The translations under genes and the position numbers were made by a program. A stretch of 64,000 bases of DNA from Acanthosoma haemorrhoidale (lineage: Eukaryota; Arthropoda; Insecta; Hemiptera; Acanthosomatidae), in assembly GCA_930367205.1 (NCBI GenBank), contig OV884014.1, positions 75,743,104-75,807,103 of the forward strand. Reading direction: 5' to 3'. The stretch's first letter is position 1, and each line of letters opens with the position of its first letter. Positions 1 to 11,599 of the stretch are shown here, piece by piece. Under the pieces are notes generated by a model that saw only the letters and a list, made by a program, of their open reading frames with translations, was not told where the DNA came from and ran no database searches.

Positions 1-1290
1 TATTTTTTCCTTCACGGAAAAGTTCAAATTTCATTTACAGTCTTTTTCAGATCACTTTGTGATCGCGATGAGTATATGTGGCCAGTTAAATAATCTTGTA
101 GAGGAGAGTCTTTTAAAAATGTTTATTTTGAATAACAATTAAAACACTGGTATATATACAAATATTAATCAGTTACAGCGTTAGAACATACCTTAGGGAA
201 GGCTAAGGCACAAGTGAGGGGGTTCTTGTGTGTCTTTTAGGGTGAGGGAGCAGGTAGGATTTTTGAGGAAATGGTTACTTACAAAAAAAAGGGGGGACCA
301 TAAGTCTCAACTGTGGCACACGTTTCTACTGAAAATGTAAGATCTAATGAGCGTCACATAACTGGCCTACACAAATAGACTACACCTTCGGATAGTGTAC
401 GTTCGAGCTACGAACTGAATTTAAAATAGGGCAGATAATCGAAAATCGACGCATTAACTCTACGATGTGAGTTTAACAGTTTAACGATTAAACGAAAAAA
501 ATACGATCCGATTTTTTAAAAAACATGGGAACCAAGACAAGACCAAATACAACAACAAAATCATCGAAGGCCCCAACGGAATACACCAAACTATAACCGA
601 GACAATACCGAAAGACACAACCAATCATGGAAGCCGCATGAACAAATCCAGTACTTCAACAAACCACAACAAGAAATTAGTCAAAACGAGCAACAAAGAG
701 ACAGCCAAACTGTCTCCATGAGCACCGCGAGTAACAGAGTTCATAACAGTTTAACAGTAACCACATAGTTTAACATAAAATAAATTTAATATATAAATTC
801 AAAGTATCTGGTGAGCGTGTTAAAGCTTAAGTGGACTGTGTATTTAACAAGATTGGAAACAAGGTTACAAGGACATGGGTTATAAGTATTTCGATTTATA
901 AGTATTTATTACGCTACGTTTTCTATATTACAAATCTTCGTGATAAAAGTTCTTTATTTGTGTCAAAGATGCAACTGAAATATAACGTGGAAATAATTAT
1001 ATATAACGTGGATGATTTCAATCCACGTTTTATATAATATAAGCGACTCAGCCTCAAGGTGTATACAACAAGAGGACTCTCTTTGGCCTGACCACAGGTT
1101 CACACATGATTGACCAAAGCTCTCTGAGCCCTTTTCTATATGATCTCAGAGATTTGGAACAGAACACAAAAATGAAAAAATGAATCCTTACCATCACCAG
1201 AAATTGGGAAAACCCACCGAGACGAGCTTAGATGCCGACATTCACCTTGAATTTTACTAACGATACGTATCTAACTGACTTCATGTCTCT
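1..1290. other. Intergenic, no gene recognised
   Basis: AT-rich sequence with no supported exon or transposon motif. Positions about 525-720 are A/C-rich and poor in T, with many ACAAC/CCAA-type words. That strand bias is unlike the surroundings and may be a decayed element, but no family can be named. Confidence 0.4.
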
Positions 1291-1751
1291 AATTGATAAT
1301 TCCTTTATTGTGCATAAAATTACAATCTGCCTTGCTAGGCAATAAGTAATTAAGATATACTATCATTCGTACCATATTTACAATTCATCATTCACTCGCT
1401 CATTCATACAATATTTACAGACAGCCCAGAGGCCTCCCAAGTCCACAAAAGAGAAAGCGGAGTCTTGGGAAGTCCCCCACGCTCCTCCGTCAGCCGCGTC
1501 ACCGGATACTAGCCAGTGGAGACTGACCAAGAGCGCGAGAGCCACAGACGCTCAGGACATGATTGGAGAAACTGGCCATTGCCAAGAATCCCACTGTCAC
1601 TCGATTATAGCAGGTCACGAGGCCACTGCCGTTTCAGTCTCCGAGGAGGATTATAGGGATGAGTGGCGCAGTGCAAAGACTGTGGTACAGGATTAGGGTG
1701 GTTGGAAAGGCTACTGTGGAATTTCATAAACTTGGAAGGAATGAGTTCTAG
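1291..1751 (-). mobile_element. Jockey-like LINE, 3' end (3'UTR and end of ORF2)
   Basis: On the minus strand this is the 3' end of a non-LTR retrotransposon present in many copies in this window. It ends in a polyadenylation-like CACAATAAAG at the left edge. The next part reads as ORF2 tail plus 3'UTR, closely matching 49500-49810. The 3'UTR contains the block GGGGACTTCCC (1467-1477 read in reverse) and a TGTATGAATGAGCGAGTGAA block, both shared with the copies at 25.7-26.3, 41.8-42.05 and 62.4-62.7 kb. At about 1752 the copy is interrupted by an inverted fragment of the same family. The coding part resumes beyond it at 2089. Confidence 0.75.
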
Positions 1752-2088
1752 CGTTGAGCGCTATAAACGCGTGACAGTGGGAGTCCTGGCAATGGCCAGT
1801 TTCTCCAATCATGTCCTGAGCGTCTGTGGCTCTCGCGCTCTTGGTCAGCCTCCACTGGCTAGTATCCGGTGACGCGGCTGACGGAGGAGCGTGGGGGACT
1901 TCCCAAGACTCCGCTTTCTCTTCGCGGTGGATTTGGGGGGTCTCTGGGCTGTCTGTAAATATTGTATGGATGAGCGAGTGAATGATGAACTGTAAATATG
2001 GTATGAATGAGAGCATTTATCTTAATTACTTATTGCCTTATAAAAGGCAGATTGTAATTTTAGCACAATAAAGGATTATATATATAAG
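1752..2088 (+). mobile_element. Nested inverted copy of the same Jockey 3' end
   Basis: Plus-oriented 3' end of the same LINE family, starting near CTATAAACGCGTGACAG and ending near CACAATAAAGG at about 2070-2080. In the intact arrangement at 49.8 kb, the words on either side (GAGTTTA and AGAATGTA) are contiguous. The fragment therefore sits inside the minus-strand copy. It makes an inverted repeat of about 300 bp with 1300-1620. No clear target-site duplication could be read. Confidence 0.7.
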
Positions 2089-2580
2089 AATGTAGGGTAT
2101 ATTAAGGTCGTTATGAAGGATTTTGTTGCTGACATAATAAGGGGCATTTACTATTGTTCTCAGGACTTTTGATTGAAAGGATTGGATACGCTTGATGTTC
2201 GACATTTTTGCTGTCCCCCATAGCTCTATTCCGTATGTCCAGATTGGTTTAAGTATAACTTTGTAGATTAGTAGTTTATTTTCTATTGAGCGATGGGATG
2301 TCCTTTGAAGTAGTCTGTACAGTTGTCCAAAGCGTCTGTTTAGTTCTTGTCATTTTAGTCTCGTATGTGGGTTCCAGGTCAGTCGTTTGTCGATATGGAA
2401 GCCTAAGTACCGTACTGTCTCGGATACAGGGAGAGGAATAGAATTTAAATAAACCAGTGGAGAAGACTTGCGACAAAGGGTGAAGGTAATGTGGGAACAT
2501 TTGACTTCATGTCTCTGGCTCGAAAAAGTCAACAGCCTCTCCCAAAAGCTAATTCTGAGTGCGTTAGACTTCAATGCCTA
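2089..2580 (-). pseudogene. Jockey-like ORF2 C-terminal fragment
   Basis: On the minus strand this encodes the region following the reverse transcriptase palm in Jockey-clade LINEs. Readable words are RYLGFHIDKRLTWNPH (about 2350-2400 region), then degraded frames that still spell the family's conserved tail seen better at 49701-49937 (FQSKVLRTIVNAPYYV). Frames change several times, so it is a pseudogene. It is continuous in sense with 1291-1751 and truncated at its 5' side near 2580. The clade assignment rests on the YLGFHIDKRLTW-type motif; an exact family name is not possible. Confidence 0.65.
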
Positions 2581-2599
2581 TCAAAATATCAACTACTTC

Positions 2600-5500
2600 T
2601 GCATGCCTCGTAGGGATACGTCGTGCTTCAGATTTCTTTTATAATTTTTTTAAATAATTTTTAACCATTTTTTTTTTTTTCATTTTTTTGGAGGTAATCA
2701 CGGTACACTAATTGGTACTGATATATTCTATAAACCGTTACATTGAGGACATTAATTTAAAACATACGGTTCTCGGATGTCCTACTTACTGTATATAAAT
2801 AGCCAGACACCGAAGACTCGTGTGAACGCTCGAGGGAACTCTCCGATCGGACAGCGAAGGAAACGACGCCGGAATATGTCAACCTGTGCTAGAAAAGGGG
2901 GGGACGTCTTTTGTTTTCTAATGTCTTGTCCGCTGTGGCCGCCATTGTCTGCTTCTGTTTGATTGGCAACGGGAGCACCTCGTGTCCTGTCACCGCACGG
3001 TGTCTCTTTTGTCAGTCTTCTGGGGGACTTGACAGGGTCGGAATAGAATTGTACGGACTTTCTTGTCAGCTTTTCTCGACACTCTCACCCTTCATATGGA
3101 GGGTTCGAAAAATTAGCTCAACCATAGATTCTTCCAATAATTGGATTTTGGATAAAACTGAACATTAACGAACATGAATAAATAATCTGCTACATTCCAA
3201 CATATAACAAGCAATCTTCATCTGTCTGTATCACTGATAGCAATCGTAAAGAAACATTGCAATCGACATGAATATGTTAAGTAACGGAATAACTACTATT
3301 ATTTTCACCCCCATATCAATCATAAGCTAACTCTTATATCATTAATTAAAATAAATACACATGAAACACGTAGAAATTAAATTTTGAAAGATGTCGGGTC
3401 AGGAAGAGTTCCTAAAAGCTTGAATAATGAGTGCAAATTAAATCGTTGTTTATACATATTCTCATTGTTTACATTGACTAATCCTTTACATGCAATTTAC
3501 TACAGCATATTTTAAGGAGTATGCTGAAGAAAATATTGCGATCCCCTGTCCGACAATTATGACACCTCTTGATTGACTGTGAAGAAGATAACTTAAGATC
3601 AGCACTCGTCGATCTGGTCACATCGTTGTCAATGATGATGGATTTCACGAGAGTGTATGCAACAAGGTATAGCACAATAGGGGTTTTGAATTCAACTGTT
3701 AAAATATATATATTGTAAATAAAACAATCAAGCACAAGAACTTTTTTTATAAGAAAAACATTGCCATACAAAATCCTATTAAAACCAGCTTGGAGCGTAT
3801 TACATTCTCGAATTCTATTTTTGGCTCTCAATATTTTATTTTATAAGAGTTAGGTATGGTGAGATTCTTTATCACCAACATCTAAGTGAAAGATTTTCTA
3901 TATGAATGTTGGTATAAATGAAATTGTGTATCAGGTGTGAATGATCTCTTAAACCACTATTGCATAAGAAAATTTTACGGATAAATGTAATATTTTATTT
4001 TCATTAAGCACCTTTACTGCTTTTTCCGTCTTTGGAAATCCCATCTGAGCGGAGAGCCGACAAGAAAGGGTATTGTGGTCCAGGTGGCGGGGTATAGAGT
4101 GGAAGGATCAAATATTCAATTAGGTGGCTTCACGGACCAGCGAGCTCTTTGCCGGACCAAGAAAGGGCCCTCGTCGTCACCCCCGGAAATAATCGTCCTG
4201 GTGGTGACACGAAGATATTGGAAATGTACTGGTCATCAGGAGCCATTCTGCAGGCCAGCTGTAGGGGAAAATTGTGCCGACGTTAGCCCTCGAGGACCCT
4301 CCGGGATTGGTCTCCTTTCTACCTAAGGACATCTTCCGTACATCTTATCCTGTTGAAAACTGCTTCTCCTAGGATAATATGAAAATATCCATTTTATTTA
4401 TAACGAGATTCTTTATAACAACATGAAGAAATCTAAACCGAAGTTAATATAACCAGAATTCTTTTTTTTAATTGCATAACCACGACGTGGTAATTGATTA
4501 AATATATTGAAATTGAGGTACAGAATATTGAATTGATAAAAATGAGCCAGGGTAGGACACCATACCCTTTTCTTCCAGATTCAAGTCCCTGAGTGGGAGA
4601 TGATTTTATGAAGCCAGAATATCCCTTTTGTTTTAATTTTATTAATTTATTGAATATATTATTATTAAAAGAAAAAAACTTTTAAATTGTTACCAAGGAA
4701 TTAGAAATCACAGTAATGTATTGGTTAAATTAAAAAGAAAAATTGGAAAGTGGTCTGTATAAATTAAGACTGGTTATGAAGAGTGTTAGTTAGCTGAGCT
4801 GTAAGACAAAATCAAAGTCTTTCAAAAATTATATTGACGGAAAAAAGGACACACAACATAATGCTTAATATTGGGAGGCATCACTAGATCTTCCTGGTCA
4901 CATGTCATTCATTCATGCCTATTTGATCTTATTCACCATTTCATCCACTCGTTTTATTATTTATCCTCTGTATACAGTTGTGAGCGACTAATACAACAAC
5001 AAGTAAATTCGTGGATTCAAATTAATAATTTATAGTTCAAATTTATTTTAAATCATTATCACTTAATTGCACCAATCTGTAAGCTACATTTCGTTGTGAT
5101 TGAGCAATAAACTCAAGTACCTTCAAAACACGACTTATACTAATTGCAAATGAATGTATTAATGCAAATTATTACATAAATAGAAAGAATAAAATTATGA
5201 TCAGCTACAAAAGCTCAAACAAAATACATTATTATCTGTTAGGTGACAAGGGACACTTTTTGAAACCGGTAACTACGATGCCTTTTTTCCGTTTCCACAA
5301 AGCTGAAAATAAAAACTGGCAGCAGTACAGGCTGTATTTTACTCAACGAAAGCCTTTTTATTTTATCAAACAGTAAAAAATCCCACGTGAAAAACAAATA
5401 GTATAATACTCAAATACATATAAATATAAAAAGATACGAACGTGCTCTTATACAAAAAAAAAAAAACGACAAAAGCAGAGAACTGCCTTGAGGGGTACGG

Positions 5501-5930
5501 GGCTACTTGTCAAAATATTTGTCGTCCAATTTATTTTCTGTGTCCTTTTCGAGTGTCCTCCGGTATATTGCGGTGCCAAAGGATCCGGGAAGGTATTGTT
5601 AATGAAAGCGGTCTCTTGGAGGACGTCAACGGCAGAAATATTCGAGGGAAAAATACCGACTCTCTCTTCTGCTAAACTGAAGGGGGTGGATCGGGGGGTG
5701 GGTGTTTGAAACCGAAGGGGTGGTAAGACCTGGATGGATATGTAAATAGCGTCTGGAGGGTGTCCAATTATATGACTTGATCACATAGAGTCTGAAATTG
5801 TAGCTTTTCAAGGCAATAGGAAAATTCGCTGTGTCTATTCTTTTTCCATTTATCGAAATAATAATCTAAGCTTAATATCCAGACTAACTTACTCATTTGT
5901 GATTTGTTAATATGATTATTTGTTAATAAA
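2600..5930. other. Intergenic, no gene recognised
   Basis: No supported gene. Short GC-richer islands sit in AT-rich sequence at about 2820-3110, 4020-4330 and 5470-5720. A 117-codon minus-strand open frame at 3478-3831 shows no recognisable family motif and could be chance. T-runs and A-runs are common. Confidence 0.4.
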
Positions 5931-5934
5931 GCTC

Positions 5935-6065
5935 ATATTAACTTTCGCAGCACATAGTTGAAGCTTAGCCGATCACAGAAATATCAGCGAACTACAAATA
6001 ATCCAAAATAAGTTTCTAAGAATAATCATTGACAAATCAGGCTACAATACAATAGTTTGGGTCTG
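5935..6065 (+). pseudogene. LINE reverse transcriptase tail remnant
   Basis: One frame reads ISELQIIQNKFLRIIIDKSG. This resembles the post-reverse-transcriptase segment of Jockey/CR1-type ORF2 proteins (the 'LQxxQNKxLR' motif). The match covers only about 30 residues and has stops on both sides. Role: none now, a fossil of a retrotransposon. Confidence 0.4.
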
Positions 6066-6974
6066 TGGTCGGGCTATAAAGCAGCTCGCTGTTTAGTAAG
6101 TGGCTGTCAAATTGTACTAACACCCCTACGTATAGTTAACGTCAGATATGTGGTGATGACCCCAGTTTTGTTTGCATTTGTGGCGCAAACAACTTCTACT
6201 TCGTTAAGTAGATGATGTCTAACAGAAACGTTAATCAACGATTCCATGTAGTGCAAAATTACACTCATGACCTTTCTTTATTTGGACTTTTCCATGAATA
6301 TGAAAGTGTAAACAATAGTGGACTGTACTGATGCATCAAAGTTGAGGGGTATATATGTTATTTATCCTCATCCTCTCATCATACCTCGTGTACTATCAAA
6401 TATTATCTTTAGCCACAGCCTTTCATGTGGGACTGGGGTGCCTCCTGGGCCGGGGTGACCTTTGTTCTGGTTCGTGTACTATGACTAACTCTCACCGCAG
6501 TTGTTTCCAAGTGAGTTTAAATATTCCAATAACGATTGATAACCTTAATGTTATATACCAAAATAAATCCCCAAAAAACAAAAAATTACCACAATAGTCA
6601 AGTTTCATGAAGTATTGATACCTAATTATATTATTGAAACATTAAAATCCAATAAATGTATAGAAAACGCAGACAGAATCCATTACTTCAAAATATTGCT
6701 AACACCAATAAATTACCCATCGCAGTGCTTAAGCCATAATAAATTATAAAAACAGTTTTCCAATAAGCATATAGTTTTTATTTATTCATTTATTTTTGTC
6801 TTTAAGTGATCTTGTTTCTCCTAAGTTAGTTAACATTCACTGAATATCTCAACTATCCAACTAAGATTGAATAAAATAACTGGGTCAATGCTCCTGTTAG
6901 GTTAAGCATCTCAACACACCAAAAGTAATAAACTTGTATGAACATTCGGGAACGTACAGTGTTGAGTGAGGGCC

Positions 6975-8575
6975 GTTTCATACTTATGCGTTTTCACACG
7001 GTCTGGATGAATTTTCACAGATCCGATGACATTTTCGCGGTCCCCGGACATGAGTCAAATGATCAAAGCGGTCGACTCTCCACTGTGCAAGCGTCAAATT
7101 GAAGCCGTATTGCACCAAGCCTGATGTATCTAAAGTTTTTTTTATCATTATTTGCATCTATCGTGTGTAGCATTCATACCTTTTGACATTGTTCCCCTCC
7201 AAAGTTATAAGAACTTAATTATAATGTTTAATCTGATTCATTTTTGTACCCCTATATGAAAGTAATGCATTGGTAAATGTAGCGACCGCTAACTACATCA
7301 GATAAACCCTATACTCTATTGTATATATATATTGCAAATTGGTTATAATATGTAAATTAATTTAAACAAATGTAAATAACATTACCAAACCATAAGTGTA
7401 AATATTATAAACAATAAAAGACGCAGCTGCAAAAAACTAGTTAGAGGCTGGGAGGGTGAAATCAGGTAGCAAGCGACCCCAACCGAGGCCTGGGTAACTG
7501 CCGAGAACAAAGCATCACCGCACCCTGCGATTTGGTCGGGCAGAATAACGCCTTAGATCATTGGCTACTGACGAGCCACCACTGAGTATAAGTAGGGCCA
7601 GGTTTTGGCTTGTAAATCATTCTAACAACGGATCTCTAACTGGTGGACCTGCAGCTGCACTGATGTTTCAAGACTTTGCCTTCTCATTTATGAAAACCTC
7701 TGGACCTCTCTTCCAAACCTCGCTATGTTTTAGCCCGGCCTTGTCAGACTCCACACTCTCCTAGTGGGATTCTCTGCGTTCGCCTCGTTAAAACTATCAG
7801 CTCCTTGGGAGAGACCTCTCCCTCGCGGACAACGGTTGCCGAGGCCCTACAAACTTTACCTAGTAGTGTCTCCCATGGCAATCCATGCCGGAGAGATCCG
7901 GTTCACACTCGCCTTTGGGACCCGGACGGTTTTCGCCTACCCTCAGATACCGAGTGTGCATTCGAGGTCATTCCAAGACCACATAAACTACCTTCAATAC
8001 CTACCCTATACCTCTTATCCTGAACATAGTGCATTGTTGGGGCACATACCTATCAAATATGGAGTTAGATAGTAAGACCCGTCATGAAGAAATTGTCCAG
8101 GTCATAGCCTAATCAATCCTCACTTCGTCACCAGGGCTAGGGTAACTAGGCACTCCCCTCGTGACGACCTGACAGTACAATTTCGTCATTTATTGACTTA
8201 CCTTATGGCCAACATTTGAATCGGTTAGATCGTTTCCCTCATAAATGTATCGTTGTGTCGAACAGAATCCTTTAGCCTCGAGAGCGATCTATCCAAAAAA
8301 TGTTGTTGACATTCTGAAGTAGTTGAGAATTTTTCATTGCTCCTTCATAATTCTTTTCAAAAGCAGAGGACGAACCCAATGAATGTTGTTCACTCTTCAT
8401 TATTCACTTTACAGCTTTTCTCCATGCTGAATGATAATTGCTAGATTTTCCCGAACGAAAACCTCATATGGTGGTTCATATGTTTTATGTGTGTGAATTG
8501 TCAGTCACGCGGCCACCTCCGCCGTGCCGGATTTGAACCGCACCGTGTGAAACCGCATAAGTGTTACACAAGCCT
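6975..8575. mobile_element. Candidate DNA-transposon remnant with inverted ends
   Basis: ACTTATGCG-TTTTCACACGGT near 6978-7000 recurs in reverse orientation near 8550-8571 (ACCGTGTGAAACCGCATAAGT), with one mismatch over about 21 bases. These could be the terminal inverted repeats of a roughly 700-bp non-autonomous DNA element. The solo LTR at 7278-8174 would then have inserted into it and split it. No target duplication or transposase was found, so the superfamily is unknown. Confidence 0.35.
7278..8174 (+). repeat. Solo LTR (copy A), TGT...ACA family
   Basis: Starts TGTAGCGACCGC and ends GACGACCTGACA, giving the TG...CA ends of retroviral-type LTRs. Flanks are GTAAA on the left and GTACA on the right, a 5-bp target duplication with one change. 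It is homologous to the inverted copy at 42309-43089 over most of its length. It is more distantly related to 10818-11594 and 57723-58590. No gag or pol lies next to it, so it is probably a solo LTR left by recombination between the two LTRs of a full element. Confidence 0.75.
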
Positions 8576-8579
8576 AATG

Positions 8580-10817
8580 ATGGCACTTGATTTGGTTTTT
8601 ATTTTATAAAACTGTAATAAAATGTTACTTTAAATGTCTTTAGTATTTCTCCTTGGAATGAGAATTTGCATCTTAACCACTTCTTCAGTCATTTTTTAAA
8701 CACCCCCAAATTGTCATTTTTTGTCAATTCTTAAATTTATAATTTTCCATAGAGGCATAATTTGTTCAAACTCTTCGTTTGATGGTGTCTCTTGCTATTA
8801 ATTAATTAATAAATAACGCTCTTTTCATTGTGGCGTTCTTCAATCGCAACCTACTCCTATGAAACGTTGAATTTTATCTTTTCCTTTCCATGATCTGTAA
8901 AATATATTACTCCAGAGACCCAGTAGAGTTAAACCTGTTCCCAACAAGGTTCTCGCCGCAGCACACGAGAGAGTAACCTACAGGAGCGATGCTATCTCTT
9001 GCTACAAAAGGTCCGAAGCTTTAGGTTGAGTTATCACTTAATACCAAAGCCGTCTAATATTGATGTGTTTATTGTCCTCTGCTTATCTCTTCCATTGTTT
9101 TATCATCTCGGCAGTAATGAGCGGCTGCCCGTGCCTATCCCACGGTAATAAATCCGTGGAAATTCGAGAACTTGTCCTACAGTGACGTTCAGCTCTGAGG
9201 GATCTTCTTGGCTATCCCATGACACAGAAAATATTCACCTCAGAACCCTGAAATTATTGAGATTTCAATGTTCGGTGTAGCAAATAGGTTTGATATTTAA
9301 GCTAAAAATCTTTTTATTATACATTGATAATTCTGAAAAGTATACATTGGAGATATGCAGAGGATATGTTGCTTTGAACTACTTGATGTCGCAGAGATGT
9401 CAAAAAAATGGACGGTCAGTTAATATATATTGCATCTAATTAAAAAAAAAATATATTTATTTGCATTATATATATATATATACATATACATGCGCGCGCG
9501 CGTGTGTGTGTGTGACAACAATAATATAAAAAATCCTAAAACTGCTTTAGCACAACATGTCAAAGTTCACAAACATCCATTGGAATGTAAAAAAAAATAA
9601 ATACAAGCTGATCAGCTGAAGGGGAACAGCTTTAAATTGAATAAAATTTGATTTGTAGTCGGCTAGTAAGAATGATTTAGTGGAACTCTTTGGATTATTG
9701 CTATTTCACTATTTATTATCTTAAGTGTTTTTTTTTTTATGATTGTTGTCTATGTATGTAAATTTAATTGTTTTGAATGTTTTTTGTCTGAATTTAGTCC
9801 TGAGGATGTCTGAACTGATGATGATTGGCTGTTGATGTCATATCAACAATAATAACAGTCATTTTGTGAGCGACTTTCATTACTAATAAATGTATATCAA
9901 ATTTAAGATGTCCACATCTATGATAAATAGACACTACCTTGACTGTTTTTTTTTTTTTAATGTAAAATCAACACAACCTTTAACCATGTGAGATTGAATA
10001 CATTACCACAAGCAAAATATTAATTGTTAGTTAAGAATTCCTCAATTGCTGGCAATCATTAGTTAATAAAGTCGATAAATCTCAATGACCCGCAACCAAA
10101 ATTAAATATATATTTAAACCCTCCCCTTCTCACTCTCGAGAAAAATTTAATGAATTTGAAAGACATCATCACTCCCACAACTTTAAACCCCATCTGATAA
10201 TGGAAATATATCCTGAGCATATGCCATTATACGAATTCCTTTTTTCCTCAATTCCTCTAATCCTCACACCTAAAGTACTTCACCCCTCTGAGTTTTGAAC
10301 ACCTAATCACTAATTAACAAATCTCCTGGAGATTACCATCTGACTCCACTAATTCTCTCCTCATACTCTCGCTCAAAGGCATATTCTCTGTCACATACAG
10401 CGTCAACCGTCTGCTTGCAATCACACTCTTTTCAAGGTTTCATTCTCTCGACCTACCAGTCTCCTAAAACTCTCGAATATTTGTGATAATCTAATCCTTT
10501 TTAAAAGTATCCTTCCCCTTTTAGAAACCAACAACCTTCCACCGGCAAGCAATAGTTTCACTTTCGTTTTAACATTCAACCAGTCCATTGCGTTGTCGAC
10601 CAAATTTCATCAACACTGGAGAGCAATACTTCTTCACTGGCACATTGGAAAATTTAGAGAATTTAGCTCACTCTTTAAGCCCAAATCGATCCTACTACAA
10701 GGATATTTATTTATCCTTCACTCCTAATTACGCTAAACTCCCCCATAAAAACACCCCATACGCGTTTTCCAATTCTCTCTATTTAAGATCACATTTCCCA
10801 AAAATCTCAATTACCAT
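8580..10817. other. Intergenic; C-rich block at 10080-10810
   Basis: No supported gene. From about 10080 to 10810 the + strand is markedly richer in C than in G (ACTCCC, CCCCTC, TTCACCC words). Several short open frames switch between one another there. This is what a decayed LINE coding region on the + strand would look like, but no conserved motif was recognised. Confidence 0.35.
9464..9513. repeat. Compound (TA)n-(CG)n-(TG)n microsatellite
   Basis: An unbroken alternating purine/pyrimidine run: TATATA..., then CATGCGCGCGCGCG, then TGTGTGTGTGTG. Such tracts favour left-handed Z-DNA and slip easily in replication. Confidence 0.9.
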
Positions 10818-11594
10818 TGTCGGGGGGCGTCACCAGGGTAGTGCCTGATCACTCTAGCCCTGGTGACAAGTGCGGATTGTTGTAGTTTATAACATGGACC
10901 ATGTTCCATGCAGGCGTTAATATCTGACTCCATTTATTGATAGGGGTGGGTCCCGACAGTTCATAAGAATAAGACCAGTTTTCAGAGTTTGGGCGGGAGA
11001 TCGGCAGCGTAATAGTACAAGTCGTCAGAGGGTCTGCTAGAGGCTGTGAGACAAGGAGCCGGCGCAGAGGTGTGGCAGAGAGAGTGTAGACCAGTGGAAG
11101 GTTGAGTGGGCTTACTCCCAGGGCCCCGGGGCCCTGGCGTATCGCGACGAGTGATAGTGGCTGTCTAGATGAGGAGCCTGGGAAAGAGTGTCTTTACAGA
11201 GCGAAACTCCTTGATTTAAATACTGTACCCCCTTCCTGGTGGAAGGTGGAGACGACTGAACGGGGTATGTTTTATGATGCCCAGGTGGCCAATACCCCTT
11301 AAGTTTATGACTGTTGGCCTAAAACGGTGTGTTTTATGGCTGCTAGGGACTCACCTACTTAGGTTTTATGACCACTTAGAGGTGACCCTAGGTCTGCCGG
11401 GTATGGTTTTATGACAGTCAGGTGGCTTACCCTCTCAGGTTTTATTGCTGGACCTTTGACCCTCTGTTACTTGTTTTATGACTGCCGATATCTCCATGAT
11501 TTATTACCAGAAAAGCATGTTTTACATCTAATTACAATACATTAGTTGCATCAGAGTATAGGGTAATTTACATATATAGTTGGCGCTCGCTACA
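10818..11594 (-). repeat. Solo LTR (copy B) with perfect 5-bp target duplication
   Basis: Read on the minus strand it starts TGTAGCGAGCGCCAAC and ends CCCCCCGACA. It is flanked on both sides by ACCAT, a perfect 5-bp duplication. It shares start, end and internal words with copy D (57723-58590), such as the ATGGTCCATGTT block near the end. No coding region adjoins it. It is a solo LTR of a Ty3/gypsy-like or related element; the internal region is not present to confirm the clade. Confidence 0.85.
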
Positions 11595-11599
11595 ACCAT

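Noticed and set aside
3478..3831. 117-codon minus-strand open frame
   Set aside because: No motif, composition as the AT-rich background, no splice or start context.
5566..5600. GAKGSGKVL in a plus frame resembles an ATP-binding P-loop
   Set aside because: Lys is followed by Val rather than Ser/Thr, the frame is only 73 codons, and no other ATPase motif or splice structure is present.
8500..8560. GGTTCAAATCC on the minus strand as a tRNA B box
   Set aside because: No A box or acceptor stem at the right distance. It lies beside the candidate inverted end at 8550-8571.
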